A stretch of 37,755 nucleotides of DNA from Clostridiales bacterium (lineage in GTDB: Bacteria > Bacillota > Clostridia > Christensenellales > Aristaeellaceae), in contig JAAYIN010000075.1 in assembly GCA_012523405.1 (NCBI GenBank), positions 1-37,755 on the forward strand, in the 5' to 3' direction. Below, one piece after another: positions 1-7,103 of the stretch (within the stretch, counting starts at the first letter, position 1; every line of letters begins with the position of its first letter). The notes beneath the pieces are model-generated. The model searched no databases, was not told the origin of the DNA, and saw only the letters and a list, made by a program, of their open reading frames with translations. Made by a program: the position numbers and the translations under genes.

Positions 1-155
1 CCTGTTATGGGAAAATAAGAGAGTGAAGCTCTCTAGCGAGGGTCTGGAGTCTTGACCCATTTTGGGGCGAGTGAGGGAGCGAAGCGTTCACCTGATCCTG
101 TTATGGGAAAATAAGAGAGTGAAGCTCCCCTGCGAGGGTCTGGAGTCTTGACCCA
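1..155. repeat. 59-bp direct duplication
   Basis: Bases 1-59 and 97-155 are the same 59-bp sequence with three mismatches clustered in the middle. Between them (60-96) lies a short stretch containing GCGAAGC at 79-85. The unit contains GAAGCTC and ends in a G-rich then GACCC stretch, which resembles the repeats at 1987-2430 and 29600-29690. No gene is visible here; the copy at the left edge may continue outside the window. Confidence 0.85.
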
Positions 156-228
156 AGCATTGGAGTGTTGCTCCAATGGCTGGGATAGAGGGCGGTTGGA
201 TACAGCAGGTATAGGTTAAGTTTTTTGT

Positions 229-262
229 GCCAAGTTCATTTGTTAATGGGCTTGGCTTTTTT
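229..262 (+). terminator. Rho-independent terminator of an upstream gene
   Basis: A 12-bp stem (229-240 with 245-256, two G-T wobbles) with a TGTT loop is followed directly by six T at 257-262. No plus-strand gene ends inside the window before it, so it probably ends a transcript that starts left of the window. Confidence 0.75.
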
Positions 263-290
263 GTTATTTGTGGAGGGTTTGTGGTAGAAT
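261..290 (+). promoter_or_regulatory. Promoter of the DUF3795/flavodoxin operon
   Basis: TTGTTA at 261-266 and TAGAAT at 285-290 are separated by 18 bp. The -10 box is preceded by TGG, giving an extended -10. The start codon follows 41 bases downstream. The -35 box touches the T-tract of the preceding terminator. Confidence 0.5.
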
Positions 291-331
291 GGTGGGTAAG
301 GATGATCATCACGGCGAGGAGGGGTTAGGCT

Positions 332-916
332 ATGAAAGACTTTGTCAGGGACGATCGCTTGCTTTCGCTATGCGGGCTTAACTGCGGTCTATGCTCCATG
401 CATTTGGGCGATTATTGCCCAGGCTGCGGGGGCGGGGCGGGCAACCAATCATGCGCCATCGCCAAATGCAGCATGCAGCGTGGCGTGACGTACTGCTTTG
501 AGTGCGAGTCGTTTCCATGCGCTACCTATGATGGCATTGATGAATTTGACTCCTTCATTACTCATCGTCATCAGCTAAAGGACCTGCGAAAGGCTCAAGA
601 AATTGGAATCGATGCGTACCAAAAAGGGCAGGCTGAGAAAGTTGCATGCCTGAGCTTTTTACTTATCAACTACAATGACGGCCGCAAAAAGAGCTTTTTC
701 TGCGTGGCTGTCAATTTGCTGGATTTGGGCGAAATAAAAGCGGTTATTGAGGTGCTGACTCAGGAAACAGCGCAGCGCGAGCTAACCCTCAAGGAGAAGG
801 CGGCGCTTGCCCAGCGGCTCTTTGAAGAGGTTGCCAGTCAGCATGGCATCTCCCTGAAACTGAGGAAGAAGCCGCGCAAGAGCAATGAATCAAAAGAAAG
901 CAAGACAGAGGAGTGA
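332..916 (+). CDS. DUF3795 family cysteine-rich protein
   Basis: A protein of 194 residues whose first 63 residues hold ten cysteines (C14, C18, C21, C29, C32, C41, C46, C55, C58, C63), beginning with the CGLNCGLC signature of DUF3795. The clusters look suited to binding zinc or an Fe-S centre, but the function of the family is not established. The C-terminus is Lys/Glu/Ser-rich and probably disordered. AGGAGGGG at 317-324 fixes the ATG. The stop codon adjoins the Shine-Dalgarno site of the next gene, a flavodoxin-like oxidoreductase, so the two are probably one operon and may act together in redox chemistry (inference). No signal peptide is seen, so it is probably cytoplasmic. Confidence 0.85.
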   Translation: MKDFVRDDRLLSLCGLNCGLCSMHLGDYCPGCGGGAGNQSCAIAKCSMQRGVTYCFECESFPCATYDGIDEFDSFITHRHQLKDLRKAQEIGIDAYQKGQAEKVACLSFLLINYNDGRKKSFFCVAVNLLDLGEIKAVIEVLTQETAQRELTLKEKAALAQRLFEEVASQHGISLKLRKKPRKSNESKESKTEE

Positions 917-922
917 CCATTT

Positions 923-1510
923 TTGAAAAACATATTAGTCGTTCTGGGCGGCGGCAGACCCAATGGCAATACGGCGCAGTTGGCGGATGCTTTCATCCGC
1001 GGTGCGCAGGAAGCGGGGCACACTGTGGAAAAAGTATCCCTCCTCAAAACCGAGGTCAAGGGCTGTATCGGATGCAATGCTTGCCGCTTTGACAAGCCCT
1101 GCATCCAAAAGGACGGATTCAACGAGCTCATCCCCAAAATCAAGGCAGCGGACCTCATCGTCTTTGCTTCGCCCCTCTATTTTTGGACGATATCTGCTAA
1201 GCTCAAGGCGTTCATTGAGCGCTTTTACTGCATCGCGCAGGAAGACCTAAGTCCTCCCTATGGCAGGTACGAGAAGTACCCTGTCAAGGATTCGGCGCTC
1301 CTCATGACCTCGGCTGATGAGTTCTTCTGGACATTTCATCAAGCGGAATCCTATTATCAGTTTGCCCTTGTGAACTATATCGGGTTCAATGATAAGGGCA
1401 TGATTTTAGCGGGCGGCTGCGGGGATACCAACGGCAAAGCGCAGATTGATAAGACGGAGCATTTGAATCAGGCGTACGCGTTTGGCAAAAATATCTACGC
1501 GGATGGCTGA
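923..1510 (+). CDS. Flavodoxin-fold NAD(P)H-dependent oxidoreductase (iron-sulfur flavoprotein-like)
   Basis: A protein of 195 residues of the NADPH-dependent FMN reductase family. An N-terminal beta strand leads into the FMN phosphate loop GGGRPNGNT (residues 9-17). The middle carries a Cys motif (C48, C51, C54, C60) like that of iron-sulfur flavoproteins, followed by the conserved SPLYFWTISAKLKAFIER region (about residues 88-105) of the flavin site. The substrate cannot be inferred. The start is TTG at 923, set by AGAGGAG at 907-913, which overlaps the end of the DUF3795 gene. This implies translational coupling. The C48-C60 motif differs in spacing from a classical ferredoxin motif, so cluster binding is plausible but not shown. 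Confidence 0.85.
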   Translation: MKNILVVLGGGRPNGNTAQLADAFIRGAQEAGHTVEKVSLLKTEVKGCIGCNACRFDKPCIQKDGFNELIPKIKAADLIVFASPLYFWTISAKLKAFIERFYCIAQEDLSPPYGRYEKYPVKDSALLMTSADEFFWTFHQAESYYQFALVNYIGFNDKGMILAGGCGDTNGKAQIDKTEHLNQAYAFGKNIYADG

Positions 1511-1661
1511 GATTTCCCCCAGCCTATTGCAGCCTCCTAGCATCCCAGAAAGTGTAGAAGCAGGAATGACGGCATATATGCATTTGTGAATATTGGAATA
1601 ATGCGGACATATGTTGAATAATCTCCTGCGAGAAGAAAAACTACATAAAGGGGTGCTGACT

Positions 1662-1922
1662 ATGATGGACGGAGCATATACCGACTTTCATGCTTTGACC
1701 GAGGAAGATGTACAATTTTTTGCAGATGTAATGAACGAACAGGTAAGCGTTATCGCTGAGCCGCTGGCAGTCGCTACGCAAGTAGTTGCGGGAACGAACT
1801 ATCGCTATTTCTGCAACGCAACGGTAGAGACACCAAAGGCGCGCAGCTATCCTGCCATGGTAACCATTTTCAAGTCATTGGCAGGTACATCGGAGCTCAT
1901 GGGCGTTACCGAAATCAAGTGA
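1662..1922 (+). CDS. Small stefin/cystatin-like protein
   Basis: An 86-residue protein with the cystatin signature QVVAG at 40-44, extended to QVVAGTNY (40-47) as in animal stefins. Other stefin-like elements are a Gly at position 4 after MMD, an amphipathic helix (about 13-28), a strand before QVVAG, and a VTIFKSL strand (67-73) comparable to the stefin VFQSL strand. No signal peptide is present, as in stefins. Cystatins inhibit papain-like cysteine proteases; inhibition by this protein is inferred only from the motif. The start is the ATG at 1662 because AAAGGGG (1647-1653) lies 8 bases upstream; an in-frame ATG at 1611 has no such site. It is followed by its own terminator. Similar small hypothetical proteins occur in gut Firmicutes, as far as I recall. 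Confidence 0.75.
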   Translation: MMDGAYTDFHALTEEDVQFFADVMNEQVSVIAEPLAVATQVVAGTNYRYFCNATVETPKARSYPAMVTIFKSLAGTSELMGVTEIK

Positions 1923-1944
1923 GCTAAGGAGAAAAAAGAAATAA

Positions 1945-1971
1945 GGCATAGGAAAAATCCTGTGCCTTTTT
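1945..1971 (+). terminator. Terminator after the cystatin-like gene
   Basis: A 9-bp stem (1945-1953 with 1958-1966, one G-T pair), an AAAA loop, and TTTTT at 1967-1971, 22 bases after the stop codon. Confidence 0.8.
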
Positions 1972-1986
1972 CTGTTGCGGGGAATT

Positions 1987-2430
1987 AAAGGGTCAAGGGC
2001 ATATGGGGTGAGCGAAGCTCCCCTTGTGGGGTGTAGGGGGCAAAGCCCCGCATTCGTCCTCCCGCCGCTCGCCCACTCCCCCCATCCTCCCCACAATAAA
2101 GGGTCAAGGGCATATGGGGTGAGCGAAGCTCCCCTTGTGGGGTGTAGGGGCAAAGCCCCGCATCGTTCCCCCGCCGCTCGCCCACTCCCCCCATCCTCCC
2201 ACAATAAAGGGTCAAGGGCATATGGGGTGAGCGAAGCTCCCCTTGTAGGGTGTAGGGGCAAAGCTCCGCATCCGTCCTCCCGCCGCTCGCCCACTCCCCC
2301 CATCCTCCCCACAATAAAGGGTCAAGGGCATATGGGGTGAGCGAAGCTCCCCTTGTGGGGTGTAGGGGCAAAGCTCCGCATCGTTCCCCCGTTCCCCCTC
2401 GTCCCCTCGTCCTCCCGTCCTCCCTCCGTA
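1987..2430. repeat. Four-copy tandem repeat, ~110-bp unit
   Basis: Units begin with AAAGGGTCAAGGGCATATGG at 1987, 2098, 2206 and 2316, giving periods of 111, 108 and 110 bp. Each contains GGGGTGAGCGAAGCTCCCC, an imperfect hairpin with the GCGAAGC core (2012, 2123, 2231, 2341), then a G-rich stretch, an AAAGC(C/T)CCGC stretch and a C-rich pyrimidine tail. The last unit diverges in its tail. The array fills the space between the convergent genes at 1662-1922 (+) and 2486-3430 (-). Open frames exist across it on both strands only because the unit is short of stop codons. Confidence 0.95.
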
Positions 2431-2434
2431 CGTA

Positions 2435-2472
2435 AAAAGCCGATGAATTGCAATCACAATTCATCGGCTTTT
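2435..2472. terminator. Bidirectional terminator between repeat array and E2-like gene
   Basis: A perfect 16-bp stem (2435-2450 with 2457-2472) with a CAATCA loop. The stem begins with AAAA and ends with TTTT, and AAAAA at 2434-2438 gives a T-tract for the minus strand. It lies 13 bases beyond the stop of the minus-strand gene that ends at 2486. Confidence 0.85.
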
Positions 2473-2485
2473 GGTTGTTGTGCAA

Positions 2486-3430
2486 TTATACCGCAGGCAC
2501 AGCTTCAGCTTGCGGGGAAGAGTCTTTTACTTTAGGCATGGCGACATGCTCAGGCTTTGGGACGTGGTATTCGCAGCCCTTGTTGTAGAAAACCTCTTCG
2601 GGGGGTGTTTCGAGGAGTTCTGGGTGACGTAGGCAGTTTTTCGCAACGGCGAAGAACTTGGCATACATTGCGCCGCCGCAGACGCGCTCATCAGCAACGA
2701 TACCGATGGGGAGGGTGCATTTGCGAATGACGTTGCCGCCCGCATCGACGGTGTAGGAGCGCTTGGGATTACCGATGGAGAAAAATAGGCTGGTGTTGCC
2801 GAAGTTGTAGATATGATGATAGACGCGAGTCATACCGATGGATGCCATGTTGGTGACATACATGCCGGTGTGGAAGGGCAGAAAATCAACGAGCGCTTTG
2901 GGCAAAAGACCGTAGCGATCAAGTAGCTTGAGCAAGCCGACGACAACGGTGGGCACGAGCGGCACTTTGAGAATGCCTGCTGCGAGCTTGATGACAAAGC
3001 TTGGGTCTTCGGGGTCGCGGTTGCGGCTGATCATATCCTTGACGCGCGAGCTGACATCAAAAATGGTATCGCTGGGGTCAAACTTGATTTTAACGGCGTT
3101 TTCTTCCAGGCTGCCGTCCTTGGTGTCCAGCAGTAGGGTAAAGGCCGCGGTCAGCTCGGTGCGGTTGTAGAACTGCTTGTTGAGGACGAAGCGGTTGACC
3201 TCGGGAACTTGGGATATGCCGCGGATGTAGGAGGCGATCAAAATCTCCATAAAGGTGATTTTCACACCTTCGCGGCTTTTTTGCGCGATGTAGCGCATGA
3301 GCGGTTCGTACTCAACGTCGTGATCCAAAATGACCTGCGCGTCGCAGCGCATGGGCATGAGGTAGGGGGTAATTTGCACGATAGGGTCGATATCCCTTAC
3401 GCGCTTGCCCTCTGGGCGATGTCCAAACAT
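2486..3430 (-). CDS. Stand-alone 2-oxoacid dehydrogenase E2-like acyltransferase domain, active site altered
   Basis: A protein of 314 residues resembling the catalytic (chloramphenicol acetyltransferase-like) domain of 2-oxoacid dehydrogenase E2 subunits. Supporting stretches are GISQVPEVNRFV (71-82), the TNMASIGM segment (193-200), the YTVDAGGNVIRKCTLPIGIV strands and the C-terminal DERVCGGA (247-254). In true E2 enzymes this last motif is DHRxxDGA, with catalytic His and Asp; here they are Glu and Gly. No lipoyl domain, E1 or E3 gene is nearby. It is thus probably not a working E2; it may use other chemistry or be structural (inference). AAAGGATGG before the ATG at 3430 supports the start. 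It is transcribed alone. Confidence 0.75.
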   Translation of the reverse strand: MFGHRPEGKRVRDIDPIVQITPYLMPMRCDAQVILDHDVEYEPLMRYIAQKSREGVKITFMEILIASYIRGISQVPEVNRFVLNKQFYNRTELTAAFTLLLDTKDGSLEENAVKIKFDPSDTIFDVSSRVKDMISRNRDPEDPSFVIKLAAGILKVPLVPTVVVGLLKLLDRYGLLPKALVDFLPFHTGMYVTNMASIGMTRVYHHIYNFGNTSLFFSIGNPKRSYTVDAGGNVIRKCTLPIGIVADERVCGGAMYAKFFAVAKNCLRHPELLETPPEEVFYNKGCEYHVPKPEHVAMPKVKDSSPQAEAVPAV

Positions 3431-3561
3431 GGCATTCCATCCTTTCGGAGGTCATGCGCCTTTGATCAAGGGGCATAACCAATAGCAGCCTTGAGCACCA
3501 CCATCAGAAACGAAGAAAATAATAGCTGTATACATAATAAATGGCGTAGTTGTGGTACTCT

Positions 3562-3597
3562 AAAGGTTCTCCTCATTGTAACGTGAGGAGAACCTTT
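3562..3597 (-). terminator. Hairpin downstream of the citramalate synthase operon
   Basis: A perfect 14-bp stem (3562-3575 with 3584-3597) with an 8-base loop, 18 bases past the stop codon at 3615. Only TTTA follows on the minus strand, so the U-tract is weak. It may end the operon, or act as an mRNA 3'-end stabiliser. Confidence 0.6.
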
Positions 3598-3614
3598 CGT
3601 CAAGCATATATAGA

Positions 3615-5177
3615 TTATGCAATAAACGATAAAAAATATTCCACTGAATCGCGCAAAGCCACAAAACAAGCCTGAATAATATCGGGGCTAACGCCCATGG
3701 TTGTCCACACGTTGTAGCCGTCGGTGCTCTCGATGAGGACGCGGACGGTACTGGCTGTGCCGCCGCTGTCAATCACGCGCACTTTGAAGTCGCGTAGGTG
3801 CATGTTTTCAACACTTGGGTAAAAGACGCGCAGCGCTTTTCTGATGGCAAGGTCAAGCGCGTTGACAGGGCCGTCGCCCTCGGCAGCGTTGATCTCCTCT
3901 TGCCCGTCAACAGAAATCTTGATATAGGCTTGTGCGTTGCGGTCGTCGTGTCTGGTGGAGGAGAGGACGTGATAATCCTTGACTTCAAAGAAGTGCTTGC
4001 GCTTGCCAAGGGTGTCAAGTGCCATGAGGTCAAAGCTTCCGTCGGCGGTTTCGTAGGCATAGCCGCGAAGCTCGCGCCGCTTGAGGCGCTCAGTGACGCG
4101 CTTGATGCGGGGATCATCGCGCTGAATCTCGGGCATGAGCCGCTTGAGGCGAGCGTAAACGCCTGCGCGACCCACCTGCTCGCTGAGGAGGAAGCGGGTG
4201 CGGTTGCCCACGAGCTCGGGCTTGATATGTTCAAAGCTGGCGGAATTTTTCATCATGCCGTCAATGTGCATGCCGCCCTTGTGCGCAAAGGCGCTGTAGC
4301 CAACGTAGGGCGAGCGCGGGTTGGGCTGTAGATTCATCACTTCGAGCACCTCGCGTGCGGTTTCGGTGAGCAAGGTGAGGTTTTCATCGGGAATGAGGGA
4401 ATAGCCCATTTTGAGCTGTAAAGTTGGGAGGAGGGTGTTGAGGTTGGTGTTGCCGCAGCGCTCGCCCACGCCGCCGATGGTGGTCTGCGCCATGGTCGCG
4501 CCCGCCTCGATGCAGGCGATGCTTCCCGCTACGGCAAGGCCCATGTCGTCGTGGCAGTGAATGCCCACCTTGGTGCCCGAAAACGCAGCAAGTACCTCGC
4601 AGGTCGCGCTCCGTAGGGTTTCGGGGAGCATGCCGCCCTTGGTATCGCATAGGACGAGCACATCCGCGCCGCCGCGCAGGGCAGCGCGCAGCGCCTCGAG
4701 GGCATATTCGCGGTCGTGGATGATGCCGTCAAAGAAATGCTCGGCGTCAAAGAGTACGCGCCTGCCCTCGGAAGCGAGGTATGCGACGCTCTTTTCGATC
4801 ATGCGTAGGTTCTCCTGAGGGGTGACGCGCAGGACGTCGGTCACTTGGAGGATGTCGGCTTTGCCGAAGATGGAGATGACGGGCTGCTCGGTTTGAAGAA
4901 GCGCGTTAAGCCCTGCATCCTTTTGCGCCTTGACGCCGCCGCGGCAGGTGCTGCCAAAGGGGACAAGGATGGCTTGGCTGAGAAAGGGCGATTTTTTCGC
5001 CTCCTCAAAAAATGCCCGATCCTTGGGGTTGCTGGCGGGGTTGCCCGCTTCAATGAGCGGAATGCCAAGCCGATCAAGCGCAAGAGCGATCTTGCGCTTA
5101 TCGTTGACGGAGTGGTCGACTCCTTCGCCCTGTGCCCCGTCCCGAAGGGTGGTATCGAGCAGTTCAATCTTCATCAT
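3615..5177 (-). CDS. cimA: (R)-Citramalate synthase
   Basis: A 520-residue enzyme of the alpha-isopropylmalate/homocitrate/citramalate synthase family. It condenses pyruvate and acetyl-CoA to citramalate, the first step of the threonine-independent route to isoleucine. Residues 6-20 hold LLDTTLRDGAQGEGV with the metal Asp and substrate Arg. GIHCHDDMG supplies the HxH metal ligands, followed by GGVGERCGNTNL. The AFAHKGGMHIDG segment continues the family core. The C-terminal part (about 395-520) matches the LeuA-type dimer regulatory domain, implying feedback control by isoleucine. The TLRDGAQGEG form and overall length fit citramalate synthase better than 2-isopropylmalate synthase. GGAGG lies 6 bases before the ATG at 5177; the ATG at 5174 is an alternative. 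It is the last gene of a three-gene operon, 15 bases after the serine hydrolase. Confidence 0.9.
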   Translation of the reverse strand: MMKIELLDTTLRDGAQGEGVDHSVNDKRKIALALDRLGIPLIEAGNPASNPKDRAFFEEAKKSPFLSQAILVPFGSTCRGGVKAQKDAGLNALLQTEQPVISIFGKADILQVTDVLRVTPQENLRMIEKSVAYLASEGRRVLFDAEHFFDGIIHDREYALEALRAALRGGADVLVLCDTKGGMLPETLRSATCEVLAAFSGTKVGIHCHDDMGLAVAGSIACIEAGATMAQTTIGGVGERCGNTNLNTLLPTLQLKMGYSLIPDENLTLLTETAREVLEVMNLQPNPRSPYVGYSAFAHKGGMHIDGMMKNSASFEHIKPELVGNRTRFLLSEQVGRAGVYARLKRLMPEIQRDDPRIKRVTERLKRRELRGYAYETADGSFDLMALDTLGKRKHFFEVKDYHVLSSTRHDDRNAQAYIKISVDGQEEINAAEGDGPVNALDLAIRKALRVFYPSVENMHLRDFKVRVIDSGGTASTVRVLIESTDGYNVWTTMGVSPDIIQACFVALRDSVEYFLSFIA

Positions 5178-5192
5178 AGAATACCTCCAAAA

Positions 5193-6245
5193 CTATCTGG
5201 ATGCGGCAGCATAGACCATGTTGTGCAGCAAACGGCGCACGCGGTATATGCCCAGACTGTCACGAGATGGACAGATGCGGTTGGAAAGGAAGACGAGGTA
5301 GAGCCCGCTGGTCGGGTCAAGGGTGATGCTGGTGCCTGTGAAGCCTGTATGCCCCACGGTTTCCTTGGGAAAGAGATCACCGATATAGCCGTTGTCCATA
5401 TGGGGCAGATAAAACGAATACCCGCGCGCCTGTGTCATGCCCTCAGTCTGGCTAGAGAGGGCGAGGCGCAAGGTCTGTTTGCATAGGTAGTGCGCGCCAG
5501 ACGGCAGTTCGCCGTAGGCGGCAAGCATTTGCATGAAGAGGGCGAGGTCGTCCATGCCTGAAAACACGCCTGAATTGCCGGATATGCCGCCAAGAAACTG
5601 CGCGTTTTCATCGTGGACAATGCCCTGTAAACAGCGCCCGTCATCCTGCATCTCGGTGGCGGCGATATTGCCCTCTTGGGGACAATAGGAGGTCTTGTGC
5701 ATGCCTAGGGGCTGAAATACCCCGCGATTGGCGAGGACATCCAGACTTTCGCCATAGATGCATTCCAGAAGCTGCCCAAGAAGAATATACCCTGCGCAGC
5801 AGTACAGCATACGCGTGCCGGGCGGCGCAATCAGCGGCGCACCAAGGAGCAGCTCTGTGCTGTGCTCGGGCGTTTCCGCCATCTTCCATAGATGCAGGCC
5901 TGTGGTAAAGCCCGCGGTATGGGTGAGGATTTGCGCGATGGTGATATTTTGCTTGTCTTTGGGGGTGTCAATAAAGGTGCCTAGCTTGTCCCATAGGCAT
6001 AGGTCGCCGCTTTCAACGGCGCGAAGCGTCAGCATTCCAACAACCAAAGGCTTTGTGATGGACGCGATATCGTAGCGGGTTTGTTCGTTGGTCATGGGGG
6101 CATCGTCAATGGAAATGCGCCCGTAGGCACGCCGATGCAATACGCGCTCGTTTCTGCCGACAAGAACCGATGCGGAGGTAAAGGCGTTGTCTGCAATTGC
6201 CTGCCCGATCAGCTCATCGACCTTTGAAAAATTCAGCTTGCTCAC
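5193..6245 (-). CDS. Serine hydrolase, beta-lactamase/class C-like fold
   Basis: A 350-residue protein of the beta-lactamase-related serine hydrolase family (penicillin-binding protein/esterase type). The nucleophile motif is S62-I-T-K65. The second motif is Y148-C-C150, where the family usually has Y-x-N or Y-S-N. The third is H299-T-G301, in place of K-T-G. The TRYDIAS, LLTHTAG-like (QILTHTAGF) and GNSGVFSG stretches are typical. No signal peptide is seen, so it is likely cytoplasmic and more probably an esterase or peptidase than a beta-lactamase (inference). The start is GTG at 6245, preceded by GGGAGG with 7-base spacing. It lies 18 bases after the HAD gene and 15 before cimA. Confidence 0.85.
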   Translation of the reverse strand: MSKLNFSKVDELIGQAIADNAFTSASVLVGRNERVLHRRAYGRISIDDAPMTNEQTRYDIASITKPLVVGMLTLRAVESGDLCLWDKLGTFIDTPKDKQNITIAQILTHTAGFTTGLHLWKMAETPEHSTELLLGAPLIAPPGTRMLYCCAGYILLGQLLECIYGESLDVLANRGVFQPLGMHKTSYCPQEGNIAATEMQDDGRCLQGIVHDENAQFLGGISGNSGVFSGMDDLALFMQMLAAYGELPSGAHYLCKQTLRLALSSQTEGMTQARGYSFYLPHMDNGYIGDLFPKETVGHTGFTGTSITLDPTSGLYLVFLSNRICPSRDSLGIYRVRRLLHNMVYAAASR

Positions 6246-6263
6246 CTGATTACCTCCCTCGCG

Positions 6264-6947
6264 TCATTTGCGCTTTGAAGTGCCCCAGCGGACGGCCTTG
6301 ATGTTTTGGATCTCACCAAGCTTGGCACGTAGCTTGCGCCTTGGATTCACGGCGACATTATTTGCGCAGAGCATCATCATCGGGATATCTCCGCTGGTGT
6401 CGCCGTAGCCGTAGGAGTCCTCATAGCGCAGGCGGTCGCCCTTGGCGGCGAGGTATTCGGCAAGGCGCAGCGGTTTTTGCAGCCCGCGGCAGTTTTCTCC
6501 GCAGATCAGCCCCGTGTGCTTGCCGTTCATGTCAATATCCATGCGCGTGCCGATGATATCGGAAACGCCGAGGATTTTCTTCATAGGCTCAAGGTAAAAG
6601 GAGGGGGATGCGGTGATGAGCAGGACTTCGCGCCCCGCCGCCTTGTGCATGGCAATCTCGTCTTTGCCCTGAGAATATAGCTTTGGCGCGAGGATTTGGC
6701 GACAAAAAGCAAGGGATAGATTAGCGATTTCCTTCTCGCTCTTCCCCACTAAAAAATGCAGCCCCGCTTCCTTTGAACGTTCAGGCGTTGCGAGCTTGAG
6801 CGCATAAGCGATGGCCATCACGCCGCCATGAAGCAATGTCCGTGTGGGGCAGAGCTTTTTTCTCCATGCAAATGTGCAGAAGCGCACGATGGAATCGCCC
6901 TTTATTAGCGTGCCATCAAAATCGAACAGTGCATAACTCTTTTGCAA
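6264..6947 (-). CDS. HAD-superfamily IB phosphatase (SerB-like)
   Basis: A 227-residue HAD hydrolase. Motif I is DFDGT (D9 nucleophile, D11 acid/base), motif II includes TASPSF, and motif IV is GDTSGDIPMM, which binds Mg2+. The helical cap between motifs I and II is of the C1 type found in phosphoserine phosphatase-like enzymes. The phosphorylated substrate cannot be told; phosphoserine or a lipid phosphate are possible. I place the start at TTG 6947 because AAGGGAGG lies 9 bases upstream; a longer frame to 7037 has no ribosome site and runs over the promoter. It is the first gene of an operon with the serine hydrolase and cimA. Confidence 0.82.
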   Translation of the reverse strand: MQKSYALFDFDGTLIKGDSIVRFCTFAWRKKLCPTRTLLHGGVMAIAYALKLATPERSKEAGLHFLVGKSEKEIANLSLAFCRQILAPKLYSQGKDEIAMHKAAGREVLLITASPSFYLEPMKKILGVSDIIGTRMDIDMNGKHTGLICGENCRGLQKPLRLAEYLAAKGDRLRYEDSYGYGDTSGDIPMMMLCANNVAVNPRRKLRAKLGEIQNIKAVRWGTSKRK

Positions 6948-6995
6948 GTAGGGAGGCCTCCCTTTTGAATATGAACTTCGGGGGGGTAAATCCAC

Positions 6996-7025
6996 CGTAT
7001 AGCAGAGTATAGCACGATTTGACAA
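6996..7025 (-). promoter_or_regulatory. Promoter of the HAD-serine hydrolase-cimA operon
   Basis: On the minus strand TTGTCA (7020-7025) and TATACG (6996-7001) are 18 bases apart, 49 bases before the TTG start. The downstream leader carries the palindrome GGGAGGCCTCCC at 6951-6962, over the ribosome site. Confidence 0.55.
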
Positions 7026-7041
7026 AAAACGCCACAACCAC

Positions 7042-7070
7042 TTGCATTCGTTGACTACCTATGTTATATA
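7042..7070 (+). promoter_or_regulatory. Promoter of the acyltransferase gene
   Basis: TTGCAT at 7042-7047 and TATATA at 7065-7070 are 17 bases apart, 34 bases before the ATG at 7104. It diverges from the minus-strand promoter at 6996-7025. Confidence 0.5.
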
Positions 7071-7103
7071 AAGAGGGTTCAGATCACAAATTTGGAGGAA
7101 CAG

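Noticed and set aside
88-312. Minus-strand open frame of 74 codons
   Set aside because: It covers the left-edge duplication and the terminator/promoter region and has no ribosome site.
1875-2485. Overlapping open frames on both strands across the 110-bp repeats
   Set aside because: They consist of repeated peptides made by the tandem repeat, have no ribosome sites, and exist on both strands at once.
3798-5486. Long plus-strand frames opposite cimA and the serine hydrolase
   Set aside because: They are antisense shadows of well-defined genes and lack starts and motifs.
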